A stretch of DNA of 64,000 bases from the NCBI GenBank assembly GCA_023898725.1, contig CP060236.1, positions 186,001 to 250,000 on the forward strand. Reading direction: 5' to 3'. Source of the stretch: Alphaproteobacteria bacterium. GTDB lineage: Bacteria; Pseudomonadota; Alphaproteobacteria; JAUHZC01. The position numbers were made by a program, and so were the translations under genes. The notes under the pieces were generated by a model. That model was not told where the DNA came from and did no database searches. It worked only from the letters and a program-made list of their open reading frames with translations. Numbering within the stretch: position 1 is the stretch's first letter; every line of letters begins with the position of its first letter. Positions 54,220-63,314 of this stretch are shown in pieces.

Positions 54220-56967
54220 GTGCTGAGCCATAATCGTGCCTATATAGAGGCACTATACCACCACTACATTACCAATCCAGAGAGCCTCGATCCGTCCTGG
54301 AGGGCTTGGTTTCAGGCAGAAAACCAAGAACCTTTATTTACGGGATCCGATGGACAAAAGACGAACGATGACGTTGATCGTACAATCAAAGCCCTTATGT
54401 TCATACGCTCTTATCGTGTGAGAGGTCACCTGCACGCAGCTCTTGATCCCTTAAATCTTGAGAAGCGACCCGCACAGACTGAGCTTGACCCCATCACTTA
54501 CGGCTTTGAGGCAAAAGATAGGGAAATACCCATTGTATTAAATGGTGTACTTGGTTTTGAAAAAGCATCCATTTGCACAATTGAAGAACGGCTCAAACGT
54601 GTCTATAGTCACCATATTGGTGTGGAGTTCATGCACATCCAAGATCCTGAACAAAAAAAATGGATACAACTTTATGTGGAGAATCATCCCATTGATGCAC
54701 ACATTACTTCAGAAGATCGCCTTGCAATTCTTACCTCTCTGGCACGCGCCGATATTTTTGAGAGCTTCCTAAAAGCCAAATTCCCAGGAGCCAAGCGATT
54801 CGGTCTTGAGGGGGGTGAGGCACTTATTCCAGGACTAAATGCGCTGCTTGAAGTTGCAGCCAATGAATCGGTTCGTGATATTTCTGTAGGGATGGCACAC
54901 AGAGGACGCCTAAATGTTCTCGCCAATGTCCTAGACAAAAAATTAGCACACATTCTCTTTGATTTTCTGGACAGAGCACCCACACCAAACAGCACCCACC
55001 TTGGGGATGTGAAATACCACAAAGGATTTTCGACAGATCGTACAATCAATACATCACAGATTCACCTTAATCTTGCCGACAACCCCTCCCATCTTGAGGC
55101 TGTGAATCCGATTGTTGCGGGGCGCGTCCGCGCCAAACAAGCCTACTTTCGCATCCAAAATCCGGGGGAAAACCCAAAAGATGCTATTATGGGCCTCCTC
55201 ATTCACGGTGATGCTGCCTTTGCAGGGCAGGGTCTTGTCGCAGAAACACTCATGCTCTCAGAGTTACCAGGATATGAGTGTGGGGGGATCATTCACGTCA
55301 TCATCAATAATCAAATCGGATTTACAACCAAGCCCAAGCATGGGCGATCATCCCCTTACCCCTCTGATGTGATGAAAATGATTCAAGCGCCCGTTCTTCA
55401 TGTTAATGGTGATGATCCCGAGGCTGTTGTTTTTTGTTGCCGCATGGCCATGGAATTTCGTCAAAGGTTTCACAAAGATATCCTGATCGACTTGCACTGC
55501 TATCGTCGTATGGGGCACAATGAAATGGATGAACCTAGCTACACACAACCTCTTATGTATGCGTGTATTGGGAACCACAAAAATGTTTACACACAGTATA
55601 AAAACCAGGGAACCCAGCACAATTTTTTTAGTCCTGATGAGATACAAAAAATCGAAGAGACGATCCATAATGATCTTGAATCGGCGTTTGTTGAGTCTCA
55701 AAAAATGGCAACACCACCAGAACCCGAATGGAAGTGTGGGGCATGGAAAAATCTGGCAAAAAAAGCAGTCACCAAAACAGCAATCACCCGGAAAATCTAT
55801 GATAGCTTAGCACGCACCTTGACAACCATCCCTCATGGCTTTCACATACATCCCAAGCTAAAGCGTCAACTAGAGACAAAAAAAGCCGCGTTGGCAGCCG
55901 GGAGAAACCTCGATTGGGCTATTGGTGAGGCACTGGCTTTTGGATCCCTCGTACATGATGGTTTTCATGTGCGACTTTCTGGTCAGGATTCTGGACGAGG
56001 AACATTCGCTCATCGTCATGGACGGTGGATTGACACAACCAATGAGTGTACGCACACACCTCTGGAACACATTGGACGGGGTGTTTTTGAACTTATAGAC
56101 AGCCCCCTCTGCGAAGCTTCCGTGATGGGGTTTGAGTATGGGTTCAGCCTAACGGATCCTCGAAACTTTGTCATGTGGGAGGCACAATTCGGCGATTTCT
56201 CCAATGGTGCCCAAGTGATCATTGATCAGTTTCTTGCCTGTGCTGAATCAAAGTGGCATCGTTTGAACGGCCTTGTTTTATTACTCCCTCATGGCTATGA
56301 AGGACAAGGATCTGAACATTCTTCGGCACGCCTGGAGCGTTTTTTACAAATGTCTTCTCAAGAAAACTGGACGGTTGCAAACTGTACAACCCCCGCCAAT
56401 TTCTTTCATCTTTTGCGCAAGAATGTGGCACATCCCACACGAAAACCGCTTATTATCATGACACCTAAATCTCTGTTGCGTCACAAATTAGCCGTATCAA
56501 GCCGTGAAGACTTTATCAGTAAAAGTGTGTTTCTTCCCTTGCTTCCCGATCCAGATAATCCCTCTTCTACCCTCATAAAAACGGTGGTTTTATGTTCAGG
56601 AAAAATCTTTTATGATCTTCTTGTACACCGCCGTGAGACCCAGCGTCAATCCGATGTGGCCCTGATCCGTGTGGAACAACTCTATCCTTTCCCCCACGAT
56701 CAAATCATCGCTGAACTCATCAAATATCCCCACGCAAAGGTTTTGTGGGCCCAAGAAGAACCTGAAAACATGGGGGCGTGGACATATATGGATCGTAAAA
56801 TCGAAACCGTTCTCTTGCACCTTAAACGCACACAGATATGGCCACAAAAAATCACGCGTCTTTCTAGTGCTTCACCAGCAACAGGATCTCCTAGTCAGCA
56901 CGCACGTGAGCAAGAGGCTATAATTGCAGAGATTTTTTCACAGGATAAAAAAGCAAACAGGAAGTAG
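54220..56967 (+). CDS. sucA: 2-oxoglutarate dehydrogenase E1
   Basis: 915 residues from a GTG at 54220. It decarboxylates 2-oxoglutarate with thiamine diphosphate as part of the OGDH complex. The N-terminal NRAYIEALYHHYITNPESLD is normal for E1o; the TPP region shows HGDAAFAGQGLVAETLMLSE and IINNQIGFTT; the transketolase-like C-terminal half has GYEGQGSEHSSARLERFLQ. Oddly, the well-placed ATG at 54199 after AGGGAG is in the same frame but meets TGA four codons on (ATG AAA GAG TTC TGA). Translation must restart at the GTG or the gene has a fresh nonsense codon. It is first of sucA-sucB-lpd. Confidence 0.93.
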   Translation: MLSHNRAYIEALYHHYITNPESLDPSWRAWFQAENQEPLFTGSDGQKTNDDVDRTIKALMFIRSYRVRGHLHAALDPLNLEKRPAQTELDPITYGFEAKDREIPIVLNGVLGFEKASICTIEERLKRVYSHHIGVEFMHIQDPEQKKWIQLYVENHPIDAHITSEDRLAILTSLARADIFESFLKAKFPGAKRFGLEGGEALIPGLNALLEVAANESVRDISVGMAHRGRLNVLANVLDKKLAHILFDFLDRAPTPNSTHLGDVKYHKGFSTDRTINTSQIHLNLADNPSHLEAVNPIVAGRVRAKQAYFRIQNPGENPKDAIMGLLIHGDAAFAGQGLVAETLMLSELPGYECGGIIHVIINNQIGFTTKPKHGRSSPYPSDVMKMIQAPVLHVNGDDPEAVVFCCRMAMEFRQRFHKDILIDLHCYRRMGHNEMDEPSYTQPLMYACIGNHKNVYTQYKNQGTQHNFFSPDEIQKIEETIHNDLESAFVESQKMATPPEPEWKCGAWKNLAKKAVTKTAITRKIYDSLARTLTTIPHGFHIHPKLKRQLETKKAALAAGRNLDWAIGEALAFGSLVHDGFHVRLSGQDSGRGTFAHRHGRWIDTTNECTHTPLEHIGRGVFELIDSPLCEASVMGFEYGFSLTDPRNFVMWEAQFGDFSNGAQVIIDQFLACAESKWHRLNGLVLLLPHGYEGQGSEHSSARLERFLQMSSQENWTVANCTTPANFFHLLRKNVAHPTRKPLIIMTPKSLLRHKLAVSSREDFISKSVFLPLLPDPDNPSSTLIKTVVLCSGKIFYDLLVHRRETQRQSDVALIRVEQLYPFPHDQIIAELIKYPHAKVLWAQEEPENMGAWTYMDRKIETVLLHLKRTQIWPQKITRLSSASPATGSPSQHAREQEAIIAEIFSQDKKANRK

Positions 56968-57087
56968 TGGCCCAATCGTTACACAGACACCAACATATCG
57001 AATCACACCAACACATCCCCTTGCTCTTCACTGTCTAAAGCATTAATGTGTTATTTATAGAGGCTTTTACAGAACTACACTCATCGC

Positions 57088-58344
57088 ATGATCGACATTC
57101 GTGTGCCCCAGCTGGGCGAATCCATTAATGAGGCTACTATCGCCCGTTGGCTGAAAAGCCAGGGGAATTTTGTTAATCAAGATGAGCCCTTGGTTGAACT
57201 TGAAACAGATAAGGTTACGCTTGAGGTTACCGCTCCTACCTCCGGAACGCTTACGATCATTTTAGCACCGGCAACTACTGAAGTACGTGTTGGAGATGTC
57301 ATCGCCAAGATTAATGAATCTGTTTCAACAAACGCCAGTCCACCAGACGCTACGCAAAAGCCCCAGGACACAGAAAATCCCCACAAAACACCACCACCGC
57401 CTGTCTATCAAACGGCTTCACAAGATGACAAGCCCCCTCAAAAAAAAAATGGTAACCCAAACCTCCCATACCATAACATTCACTTAACACCGGCCGCCCG
57501 CCGTCTAGTAGCCGAAGAAAAAATTGATACCACACAGTTCGAAACACGTATCTCTTCACGCCGTATCACCAAAGGAGATGTACTGTCTTACCTGGAACGA
57601 AACCACAATCCCAACACCGCGCAAGAGCCATCTTCACACACTCAGAACGTCAAACGCGTTCCCATGTCACGGATACGCTTGCGCATTGCTCAGCGATTAA
57701 AGGAAGCCCAACATACGGCCGCGACTCTCACAACATTTAACGAGGTCGACATGACTGCTATTCTGGCACTGCGCACAGACCAGCAATCATCTTTCACGCA
57801 GATGCACGGTGTCAAACTTGGGCTCATGTCCTTTTTTGTAAGAGCAAGTGTCGCCGCTTTACGTAAATATCCCCTTGTAAATGCCTCCATTGATGGGACA
57901 GATATTCTGTACCATACAAAAATAAATATTGGGGTTGCCGTCGCTACCAAAGATGCTCTTATTGTTCCTGTTATTCACAGCGCCGATACAAAAACATTTG
58001 GTGACATTGAGCGTGCACTTATTGACGCGCGCGCACAAGCAACGAAGGGACAGCTCTCACCATCTGACCTTGCGGATGGAACATTTACTATTACCAATGG
58101 GGGCGTGTTCGGGTCACTCCTCTCAACGCCCTTGCTTAACCCCCCCCAGTCCGCAATTCTGGGCATGCATACCATACAGAAGCGCCCCGTTGTGAATGCA
58201 GATGGTGCGATTGTTGTGCGCGATATGATGTATGTAGCACTAAGCTATGATCATCGCCTTATCGATGGAAAAGAAGCCATCAGTTTTCTTCTGACAATCA
58301 AAGAAAATCTCGAAGACCCTTCCCGTCTTTTTCTCGCTTTCTAA
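57088..58344 (+). CDS. sucB: 2-oxoglutarate dehydrogenase E2, dihydrolipoyl succinyltransferase
   Basis: 418 residues. A lipoyl domain (1-75) with the modified Lys42 in LETDKVTLEV is followed by a Pro-rich linker, a peripheral-subunit-binding domain (about 130-165, LTPAARRLVAEEKID and RRITKGDVLSYL), then the catalytic domain with FNEVDMTAIL, NGGVFGSLLSTPLLNPPQSAILGMH and the His-Asp motif YDHRLIDGKEA. It carries the succinyl group to CoA. It starts 120 bases after sucA and ends 34 bases before lpd. Confidence 0.95.
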   Translation: MIDIRVPQLGESINEATIARWLKSQGNFVNQDEPLVELETDKVTLEVTAPTSGTLTIILAPATTEVRVGDVIAKINESVSTNASPPDATQKPQDTENPHKTPPPPVYQTASQDDKPPQKKNGNPNLPYHNIHLTPAARRLVAEEKIDTTQFETRISSRRITKGDVLSYLERNHNPNTAQEPSSHTQNVKRVPMSRIRLRIAQRLKEAQHTAATLTTFNEVDMTAILALRTDQQSSFTQMHGVKLGLMSFFVRASVAALRKYPLVNASIDGTDILYHTKINIGVAVATKDALIVPVIHSADTKTFGDIERALIDARAQATKGQLSPSDLADGTFTITNGGVFGSLLSTPLLNPPQSAILGMHTIQKRPVVNADGAIVVRDMMYVALSYDHRLIDGKEAISFLLTIKENLEDPSRLFLAF

Positions 58345-58378
58345 AGGACGCCAACACAAAAACTACAAAGGATTATCT

Positions 58379-59770
58379 ATGTCTTATGATTACGATATCG
58401 CCATTATCGGAGGAGGTCCTGGTGGATATTGCGCAGCCATACGGGCAGCGCAGTTGGGGTTTCGGGTTGTATTGATTGATAAACAGCAAGCTCTGGGTGG
58501 GACATGCTTGCATACGGGGTGTATCCCCTCAAAAATTCTTCTCCATGGATCAGCAGAGTTTCATGGCCTGAAACACATCCATGCCTTTGGTATCCATGTG
58601 AAAAATCCCACGATTAATATCTCTGAGCTGATGGCATACAAGCGTGCCACTATTGATGGCTTAGCCAAGGGAATCGATAGCCTATTTGCCCTTCATTCAA
58701 TCACACATATAACAGGAGAGGCCTCCTTTCTGGATGAGCACACGCTCAGCATTGGGAAATCATCGCTCACCGCCACAACGATTATTATCGCCACAGGATC
58801 TTCTGTGACCCCTCTCGATGGCATCACCCCAGACGGCAAAACCATTCTCGATTCAACTGATGCCCTTTCACTCACAAAAATCCCGCACACACTCGCGATT
58901 ATTGGTGGGGGATATATTGGACTAGAGTTAGGATCTGTGTGGGCGCGTCTTGGCTCCACGGTCACGATTGTCGAGTATTCTGATGCTATTGGCACAACTC
59001 TTGATGCGGATGTCGCCCAGGTTCTGCGGCATAATCTTGAGGATATTGGCATCACCTTCCTCACACATACAGAGGTCACCCACGCAGAAAAATTCCCAAA
59101 AAGCATTAAGCTCACGCTGAAAAATCGCTCAGATCAATCCATCACTACAGCCACATTCACACAGGTCCTTCTCAGCATCGGGCGAACGCCCTACACGGCT
59201 AATTTAAATTTACAGGCGGTAGGTATTGCCTGCGACGACAGAGGGTTTATTCCTGTTGATCAAGAAAACCGCACATCAATACCCCATATTTACGCCATTG
59301 GTGATGTTGTAAAAGGCTTGATGCTTGCTCACCGTGCCTCCGATGAGGGGGTCACTTTGGTTGAGCGCCTGAAAGGGCATAAGGTATGGACCAATCCTCA
59401 AGTCATTCCCTCTGTTATGTACACCAATCCCGAAGTGGCCCAGGTCGGTAAAACGGAAACACAGTGCTTGCGGGAAAGTATTTCCTACACAATAGGGAAA
59501 TTTCCTCTCACTGCTAATAGCCGGGCACGCGCCGTCAACATGACGGGGGGATTTGTAAAAATTCTTACCAACCCCTGCACAGATAGGGTAATCGGGGGGA
59601 CAATTATAGGGGCACACGCAGGAGAACTCATTGGAGAAATTGCCCTCGGTATGGAAATGGGGGCTTCCAGCGAGGACATCGCCCGAACCTGTCATGCGCA
59701 TCCGACTCTGTCTGAAGCAGTACGTGAGGCTTCGTTGCAGGCATTTGATAAAGCCATCCATATCCCCTAG
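58379..59770 (+). CDS. lpd: Dihydrolipoamide dehydrogenase (E3)
   Basis: 463 residues. FAD-binding GGGPGGYCAAIRAAQLG (10-26), the redox disulfide in GGTCLHTGCIPSK (Cys43 and Cys48), NAD-binding GGGYIGLELGSVWARLG, a second FAD motif ending in IYAIGDVVKG, and the interface His of AHPTLSEAV are all present. It reoxidises dihydrolipoamide. Together with the upstream genes this gives a complete OGDH complex in one operon. Confidence 0.96.
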   Translation: MSYDYDIAIIGGGPGGYCAAIRAAQLGFRVVLIDKQQALGGTCLHTGCIPSKILLHGSAEFHGLKHIHAFGIHVKNPTINISELMAYKRATIDGLAKGIDSLFALHSITHITGEASFLDEHTLSIGKSSLTATTIIIATGSSVTPLDGITPDGKTILDSTDALSLTKIPHTLAIIGGGYIGLELGSVWARLGSTVTIVEYSDAIGTTLDADVAQVLRHNLEDIGITFLTHTEVTHAEKFPKSIKLTLKNRSDQSITTATFTQVLLSIGRTPYTANLNLQAVGIACDDRGFIPVDQENRTSIPHIYAIGDVVKGLMLAHRASDEGVTLVERLKGHKVWTNPQVIPSVMYTNPEVAQVGKTETQCLRESISYTIGKFPLTANSRARAVNMTGGFVKILTNPCTDRVIGGTIIGAHAGELIGEIALGMEMGASSEDIARTCHAHPTLSEAVREASLQAFDKAIHIP

Positions 59771-59861
59771 GGGACGCTTTATACCGCAGGATACGCTTTC
59801 ACTTTTCCTTTAGAGAAGTTCATGCTAAGTTTCCCTCACTTTGTATATCGTTTTTTTTCAC

Positions 59862-60167
59862 ATGAGTATTCTTGGAACACCTTTATTAAAACTACTTCTC
59901 ACAGTGCTAAGTCTTTATAAATGGGCGATTATTGCTGGGGCAATCCTCAGCATCTTACAAGCCTTCACCATTGTTAATGGCTACAATCGCTTTGTGCTTA
60001 TGATGAATGATTTTATTTTCCGCATTACGGAGCCCCTCCTTGCCCCGATTCGGCGCTTTTTGCCACATACGGGCTCTATTGATCTCTCGCCGCTTGTGTT
60101 AATTCTTCTCATCACATTTTTGGAGAACGTTTTCATTAATGTTGCTGTGAGAATGATTGGGTCCTAA
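59862..60167 (+). CDS. YggT family membrane protein
   Basis: 101 residues from the ATG at 59862; the TTG upstream in frame is less likely. Two hydrophobic regions (LLLTVLSLYKWAIIAGAILSIL, and LSPLVLILLITFLENVFI) flank the signature FIFRITEPLLAPIRRFLP, which defines the YggT family (PF02325). The family function is not settled; links with cell division, osmotic stress or envelope proteins are suggested. Its stop overlaps the folD start (TAATG). Confidence 0.85.
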   Translation: MSILGTPLLKLLLTVLSLYKWAIIAGAILSILQAFTIVNGYNRFVLMMNDFIFRITEPLLAPIRRFLPHTGSIDLSPLVLILLITFLENVFINVAVRMIGS

Positions 60168-61015
60168 TGATGCATACTCTGCTTGATGGTATCACCACTG
60201 CTAAGCAGCGACGCCAAGATCTTACGCAAAACATTCGGGCTCTTCGCACAAAAAATATTTTTCCACACCTTGCTGTGGTGCGCGTAGGCGATGACCCCGC
60301 AAGTCAGGCCTATGTCACAATCAAACAAAAAATATGCGCAACAGTGGGAATCGACACAACACTACACGAACTTCCTAAAGAGGCTTCAGAAGATGAAATC
60401 CATACCCTCATTGAAGCCCTTAACAACAATCCTGAAGTCGATGGAATTTTATTACAGCTTCCCTTACCTGGCCATCTAAATGCCCGTCAATGTCTTAATT
60501 GTATTGCCCCAGAAAAGGATGTCGATGGCCTTACCGATATTCACGCACAAAATCTTGCCAAGGGAACACCTGGTGTTATTCCCTGTACACCCCTTGGGTG
60601 TATGAATCTTTTGCGCGCATATAATCTCTCTGTAAGGGGTCAAACGGTTGCGATTATTGGCAGATCTCCCCTCGTAGGCACACCACTACGCTATTTGATG
60701 GAGCAGGCTGGCGCAACGGTCAATGTCATCCACACGCGCACGTGCAACCCTCATCTCATCGCACGTCATGCAGATATCCTTATTAGTGCGGCAGGCGTTC
60801 CACATTTGGTCACAGACTTTTGGGTCAAAAACGGCGCTATTGTTCTTGATGTCGGGATCACACGCCACAATAATAGACTCGTTGGCGATGTAGACTTTGA
60901 AAAAGTTGCACCAAAAACATCATACATAACACCCGTTCCCGGGGGTATTGGTCCAATGACAGTACAAAGCCTCTTGGAAAACACATTAAAATTAAGTAAA
61001 ATGAGAAATAATTAA
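60167..61015 (+). CDS. folD: Methylenetetrahydrofolate dehydrogenase/cyclohydrolase FolD
   Basis: 282 residues, usual length. It interconverts 5,10-methylene-, methenyl- and 10-formyl-THF with NADP+, supplying one-carbon units. Landmarks: the active-site YVTIKQK segment (Tyr and Lys, about 50-56), LLQLPLPGHL, DVDGL, and the NADP fold IGRSPLVGTPL, with the final PVPGGIGPMTV signature. It overlaps yggT by one base, so they are translationally coupled. Confidence 0.96.
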   Translation: MMHTLLDGITTAKQRRQDLTQNIRALRTKNIFPHLAVVRVGDDPASQAYVTIKQKICATVGIDTTLHELPKEASEDEIHTLIEALNNNPEVDGILLQLPLPGHLNARQCLNCIAPEKDVDGLTDIHAQNLAKGTPGVIPCTPLGCMNLLRAYNLSVRGQTVAIIGRSPLVGTPLRYLMEQAGATVNVIHTRTCNPHLIARHADILISAAGVPHLVTDFWVKNGAIVLDVGITRHNNRLVGDVDFEKVAPKTSYITPVPGGIGPMTVQSLLENTLKLSKMRNN

Positions 61016-61027
61016 TAATAAAAATAT

Positions 61028-61822
61028 ATGCGATTTGCTTATTATAAAGAAATTTTTACCGCTTTTTTAATAGTTACAACATGGGTAAAGAAATGTAATG
61101 CTTCCTCCGCATATGAAGAAGAAAGTAGCTGCTATCTAACACCCCGATCACTAAATTTAATCCCTGCAGAAAAAACACCAGCAGCCCTCCCCGTAGACCT
61201 CAAAGCAAAAACCAGAAACCACCACACAGAAACGCTTGCAACACCCCCAACATTGGCCCGAAGAGACCGATTAGTTCTTGAAGACCTCTCCTTGGCCCAT
61301 GCCGTCGAAGAAGACCCAAAACCCTATGCTGCCCGAACTATTGAGTATTATGAGGCTTATCTCAATAAGAAAATAACGCACAAGACGCTTCCTGATATTT
61401 TAAAGAATATATGCGATGTATCTGATCAGGGACATAGCAAAAGTGAGGCTGATCTTTTCATGTTAGGGGCTATCGTATATGGCTGTGATGCATTTTCTTC
61501 CGGTCAGCGCTCACATCTTTCTGATCAGATCGAAGCCTTGCGGCAACACTATTGGATAATTTTACCGTCCAGAGGAAAAAAAGAGGAATACCTCTCCCCT
61601 GACGAAGCAATCAACCTAGGACCAATCCAAAAAACCATCTGCTCGATCAAAAGAAATCTCTGGGTGGGACATTGTGGTATGCTTTTTTCACGATCCAAGG
61701 CAGCAGACGCAGAGCCCATACCGATGTGGACAATGATGGGGTTGGTCTTTTTTATTCCCCGCTCACACGATCCTGAAAATTCCCTCAGAAGCGTAGCTAT
61801 TAATGGCTTTATAAGGCCCTAG
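61028..61822 (+). CDS. Hypothetical exported protein
   Basis: 264 residues, starting 12 bases after folD. The N-terminus carries a possible signal peptide (YKEIFTAFLIVTTWVKKCNAS, where cleavage could follow NAS). A polar, Thr/Pro-rich segment (about 45-90) leads to a mixed domain with YYEAYLNKKITHKTLPDILKNI and a Cys pair. I recognise no family. Small unrecognised secreted proteins like this are scattered through the window (also 47868-48569) and may be lineage-specific. Confidence 0.5.
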   Translation: MRFAYYKEIFTAFLIVTTWVKKCNASSAYEEESSCYLTPRSLNLIPAEKTPAALPVDLKAKTRNHHTETLATPPTLARRDRLVLEDLSLAHAVEEDPKPYAARTIEYYEAYLNKKITHKTLPDILKNICDVSDQGHSKSEADLFMLGAIVYGCDAFSSGQRSHLSDQIEALRQHYWIILPSRGKKEEYLSPDEAINLGPIQKTICSIKRNLWVGHCGMLFSRSKAADAEPIPMWTMMGLVFFIPRSHDPENSLRSVAINGFIRP

Positions 61823-61842
61823 AAGTACCTCCTAACACGATT

Positions 61843-62499
61843 TTACACACCATTTACGGGCAAACATGACTGGAAGTTTTTCCCTGCAATAACAAGGTGG
61901 TCAGCGAGAACAAGATTCACAGCTGTGCACGCCTGTTGTAATTTATGCGTAAATACATAATCGGCGTGAGAGGGTGTGGGGTCTCCACTTGGATGGTTAT
62001 GAGCCACCAGCAATGCGTGCGCTTTATAAAGAAGTCCCACACGCACAATTGTGGGAATTTCCCCACTCACACGATCACTCCAAACACTGTCAATCACATG
62101 CTCATAAATAATTCTTCCTTGAGAGCCCATATAGAGAACTCTCAATTGCTCGTAAGACAGCTTAGACATTAACGGCAGCACATAATTGACCATATCGTGC
62201 ACAGAGGTAATCATCTGTGTATGTGCAGAACCCTCCCACATTCCATCCAAAAGACACATCTGCACAAGCACCTGAAAGCGCTCAGAAACAACATCTGGAG
62301 TACTTTGTGCTGCCAAAAGAACATTGCGCAAGCCTTGGTGGCGCTCAATCAGTTTCTTGGCAAGAGCTTTTGTATCCTGGCGAGGAAGTACATAGGTGAG
62401 CAACAGCTCTAATCGTTCATAATCATGGAGAGATCCACACCCATGCGCCAGAAAACGCATGCGCAAACGAGCGCGATGACCAATCACCTGAACTGTCAT
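61843..62499 (-). CDS. radC: RadC-family JAMM protein
   Basis: 218 residues, usual length. A helix-hairpin-helix-like N-terminal part (YERLELLLTYVLPRQDTKALAKKLIERH) is followed by the MPN/JAMM domain with LLVAHNHPSGDPTPSHADYVFT (His-x-His and Asp metal ligands). The family is widespread and linked to DNA metabolism, though its historic repair role is disputed. It converges with the hypothetical gene before it and diverges from efp. Confidence 0.95.
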   Translation of the reverse strand: MTVQVIGHRARLRMRFLAHGCGSLHDYERLELLLTYVLPRQDTKALAKKLIERHQGLRNVLLAAQSTPDVVSERFQVLVQMCLLDGMWEGSAHTQMITSVHDMVNYVLPLMSKLSYEQLRVLYMGSQGRIIYEHVIDSVWSDRVSGEIPTIVRVGLLYKAHALLVAHNHPSGDPTPSHADYVFTHKLQQACTAVNLVLADHLVIAGKNFQSCLPVNGV

Positions 62500-62730
62500 T
62501 ATTAATTATTATCTATTTTCAGCCATTCGATAGAGCAAGATCGCATGTATTACAAGACACATTTGCCATCGTGGCATTTAATAGAGGTATTGCCAAGACC
62601 CATAGGATTTATTCCTTATCGCCCTCTGGGTGAGTGTTTCTTTAGGTAAAATTTGACTGGCCTCACAAAAAAAACCTTTCGCAAATAACCGTATTCGGTT
62701 AAATATGATCTAGTTTTACAAGTGATCTCG

Positions 62731-63300
62731 ATGAAAGTTAATGGTAACAGCCTTCGCCCTGGCTATGTAATTGAGCACAAAAGCCGCCTCTGGGTTGTTG
62801 TGAAAACAGCACATACACAACCAGGTAAGGGAGGGGCCTACCTTCAAGCAGAGCTCAAAGATATCCGTGATGGTACGAAACTGAACGAACGCTTCCGTGC
62901 CAGCGAGGATGTTGAGCGTGTCCGTCTTGAGACGCGTGATTGTCAGTTTCTTTTCACCAGCGATGACGTCCATACCTTTATGGATCAAGACACATTTGAT
63001 CAATTTGAAATTAAAGACTCCGTATTAGGAGAGGATAGTATTTTTTTATGCGATCACATGGTTGTGCAAATCAACTTCTACGAGGAGGAAGTGATTTCAG
63101 TGACTCTTCCTGATAGTATTGTACTCATGGTTACAGAAGCTGATCCTGTGGTTAAAGGACAAACAGCAACATCCTCCTTCAAGCCAGCTGTTCTTGAAAA
63201 TGGTGTGCGTATTATGGTTCCACCACATATTGAATCTGGTACACGTGTCGTCGTAAACCCTCATGAGCGTACCTATGTTGAACGCGCTAAAAATTCATAG
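62731..63300 (+). CDS. efp: Translation elongation factor P
   Basis: 189 residues from the ATG at 62731; the GTG three codons earlier is less likely. EF-P relieves ribosome stalling on polyproline runs, which are present here in the TolA-like protein (PPLPP, RPPSPRP). Domain I carries the loop HTQPGKGGAYLQAELKD, with Lys33 at the usual modification position. SEDVERV follows, and the C-terminal VVVNPHERTYVERAK is typical. It precedes the suhB-like gene by 14 bases. A small inverted repeat (TAACCG-TATT-CGGTTA, 62686-62701) lies upstream. Confidence 0.97.
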   Translation: MKVNGNSLRPGYVIEHKSRLWVVVKTAHTQPGKGGAYLQAELKDIRDGTKLNERFRASEDVERVRLETRDCQFLFTSDDVHTFMDQDTFDQFEIKDSVLGEDSIFLCDHMVVQINFYEEEVISVTLPDSIVLMVTEADPVVKGQTATSSFKPAVLENGVRIMVPPHIESGTRVVVNPHERTYVERAKNS

Positions 63301-63314
63301 GGTATTAACACACA

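Noticed and set aside
54199..54222. TGA read as tryptophan in this genome
   Set aside because: ald ends at TGA, and tssM ends at TGA within the ATGA overlap to tssA; reading through would wreck both. The TGA before sucA is therefore a stop.
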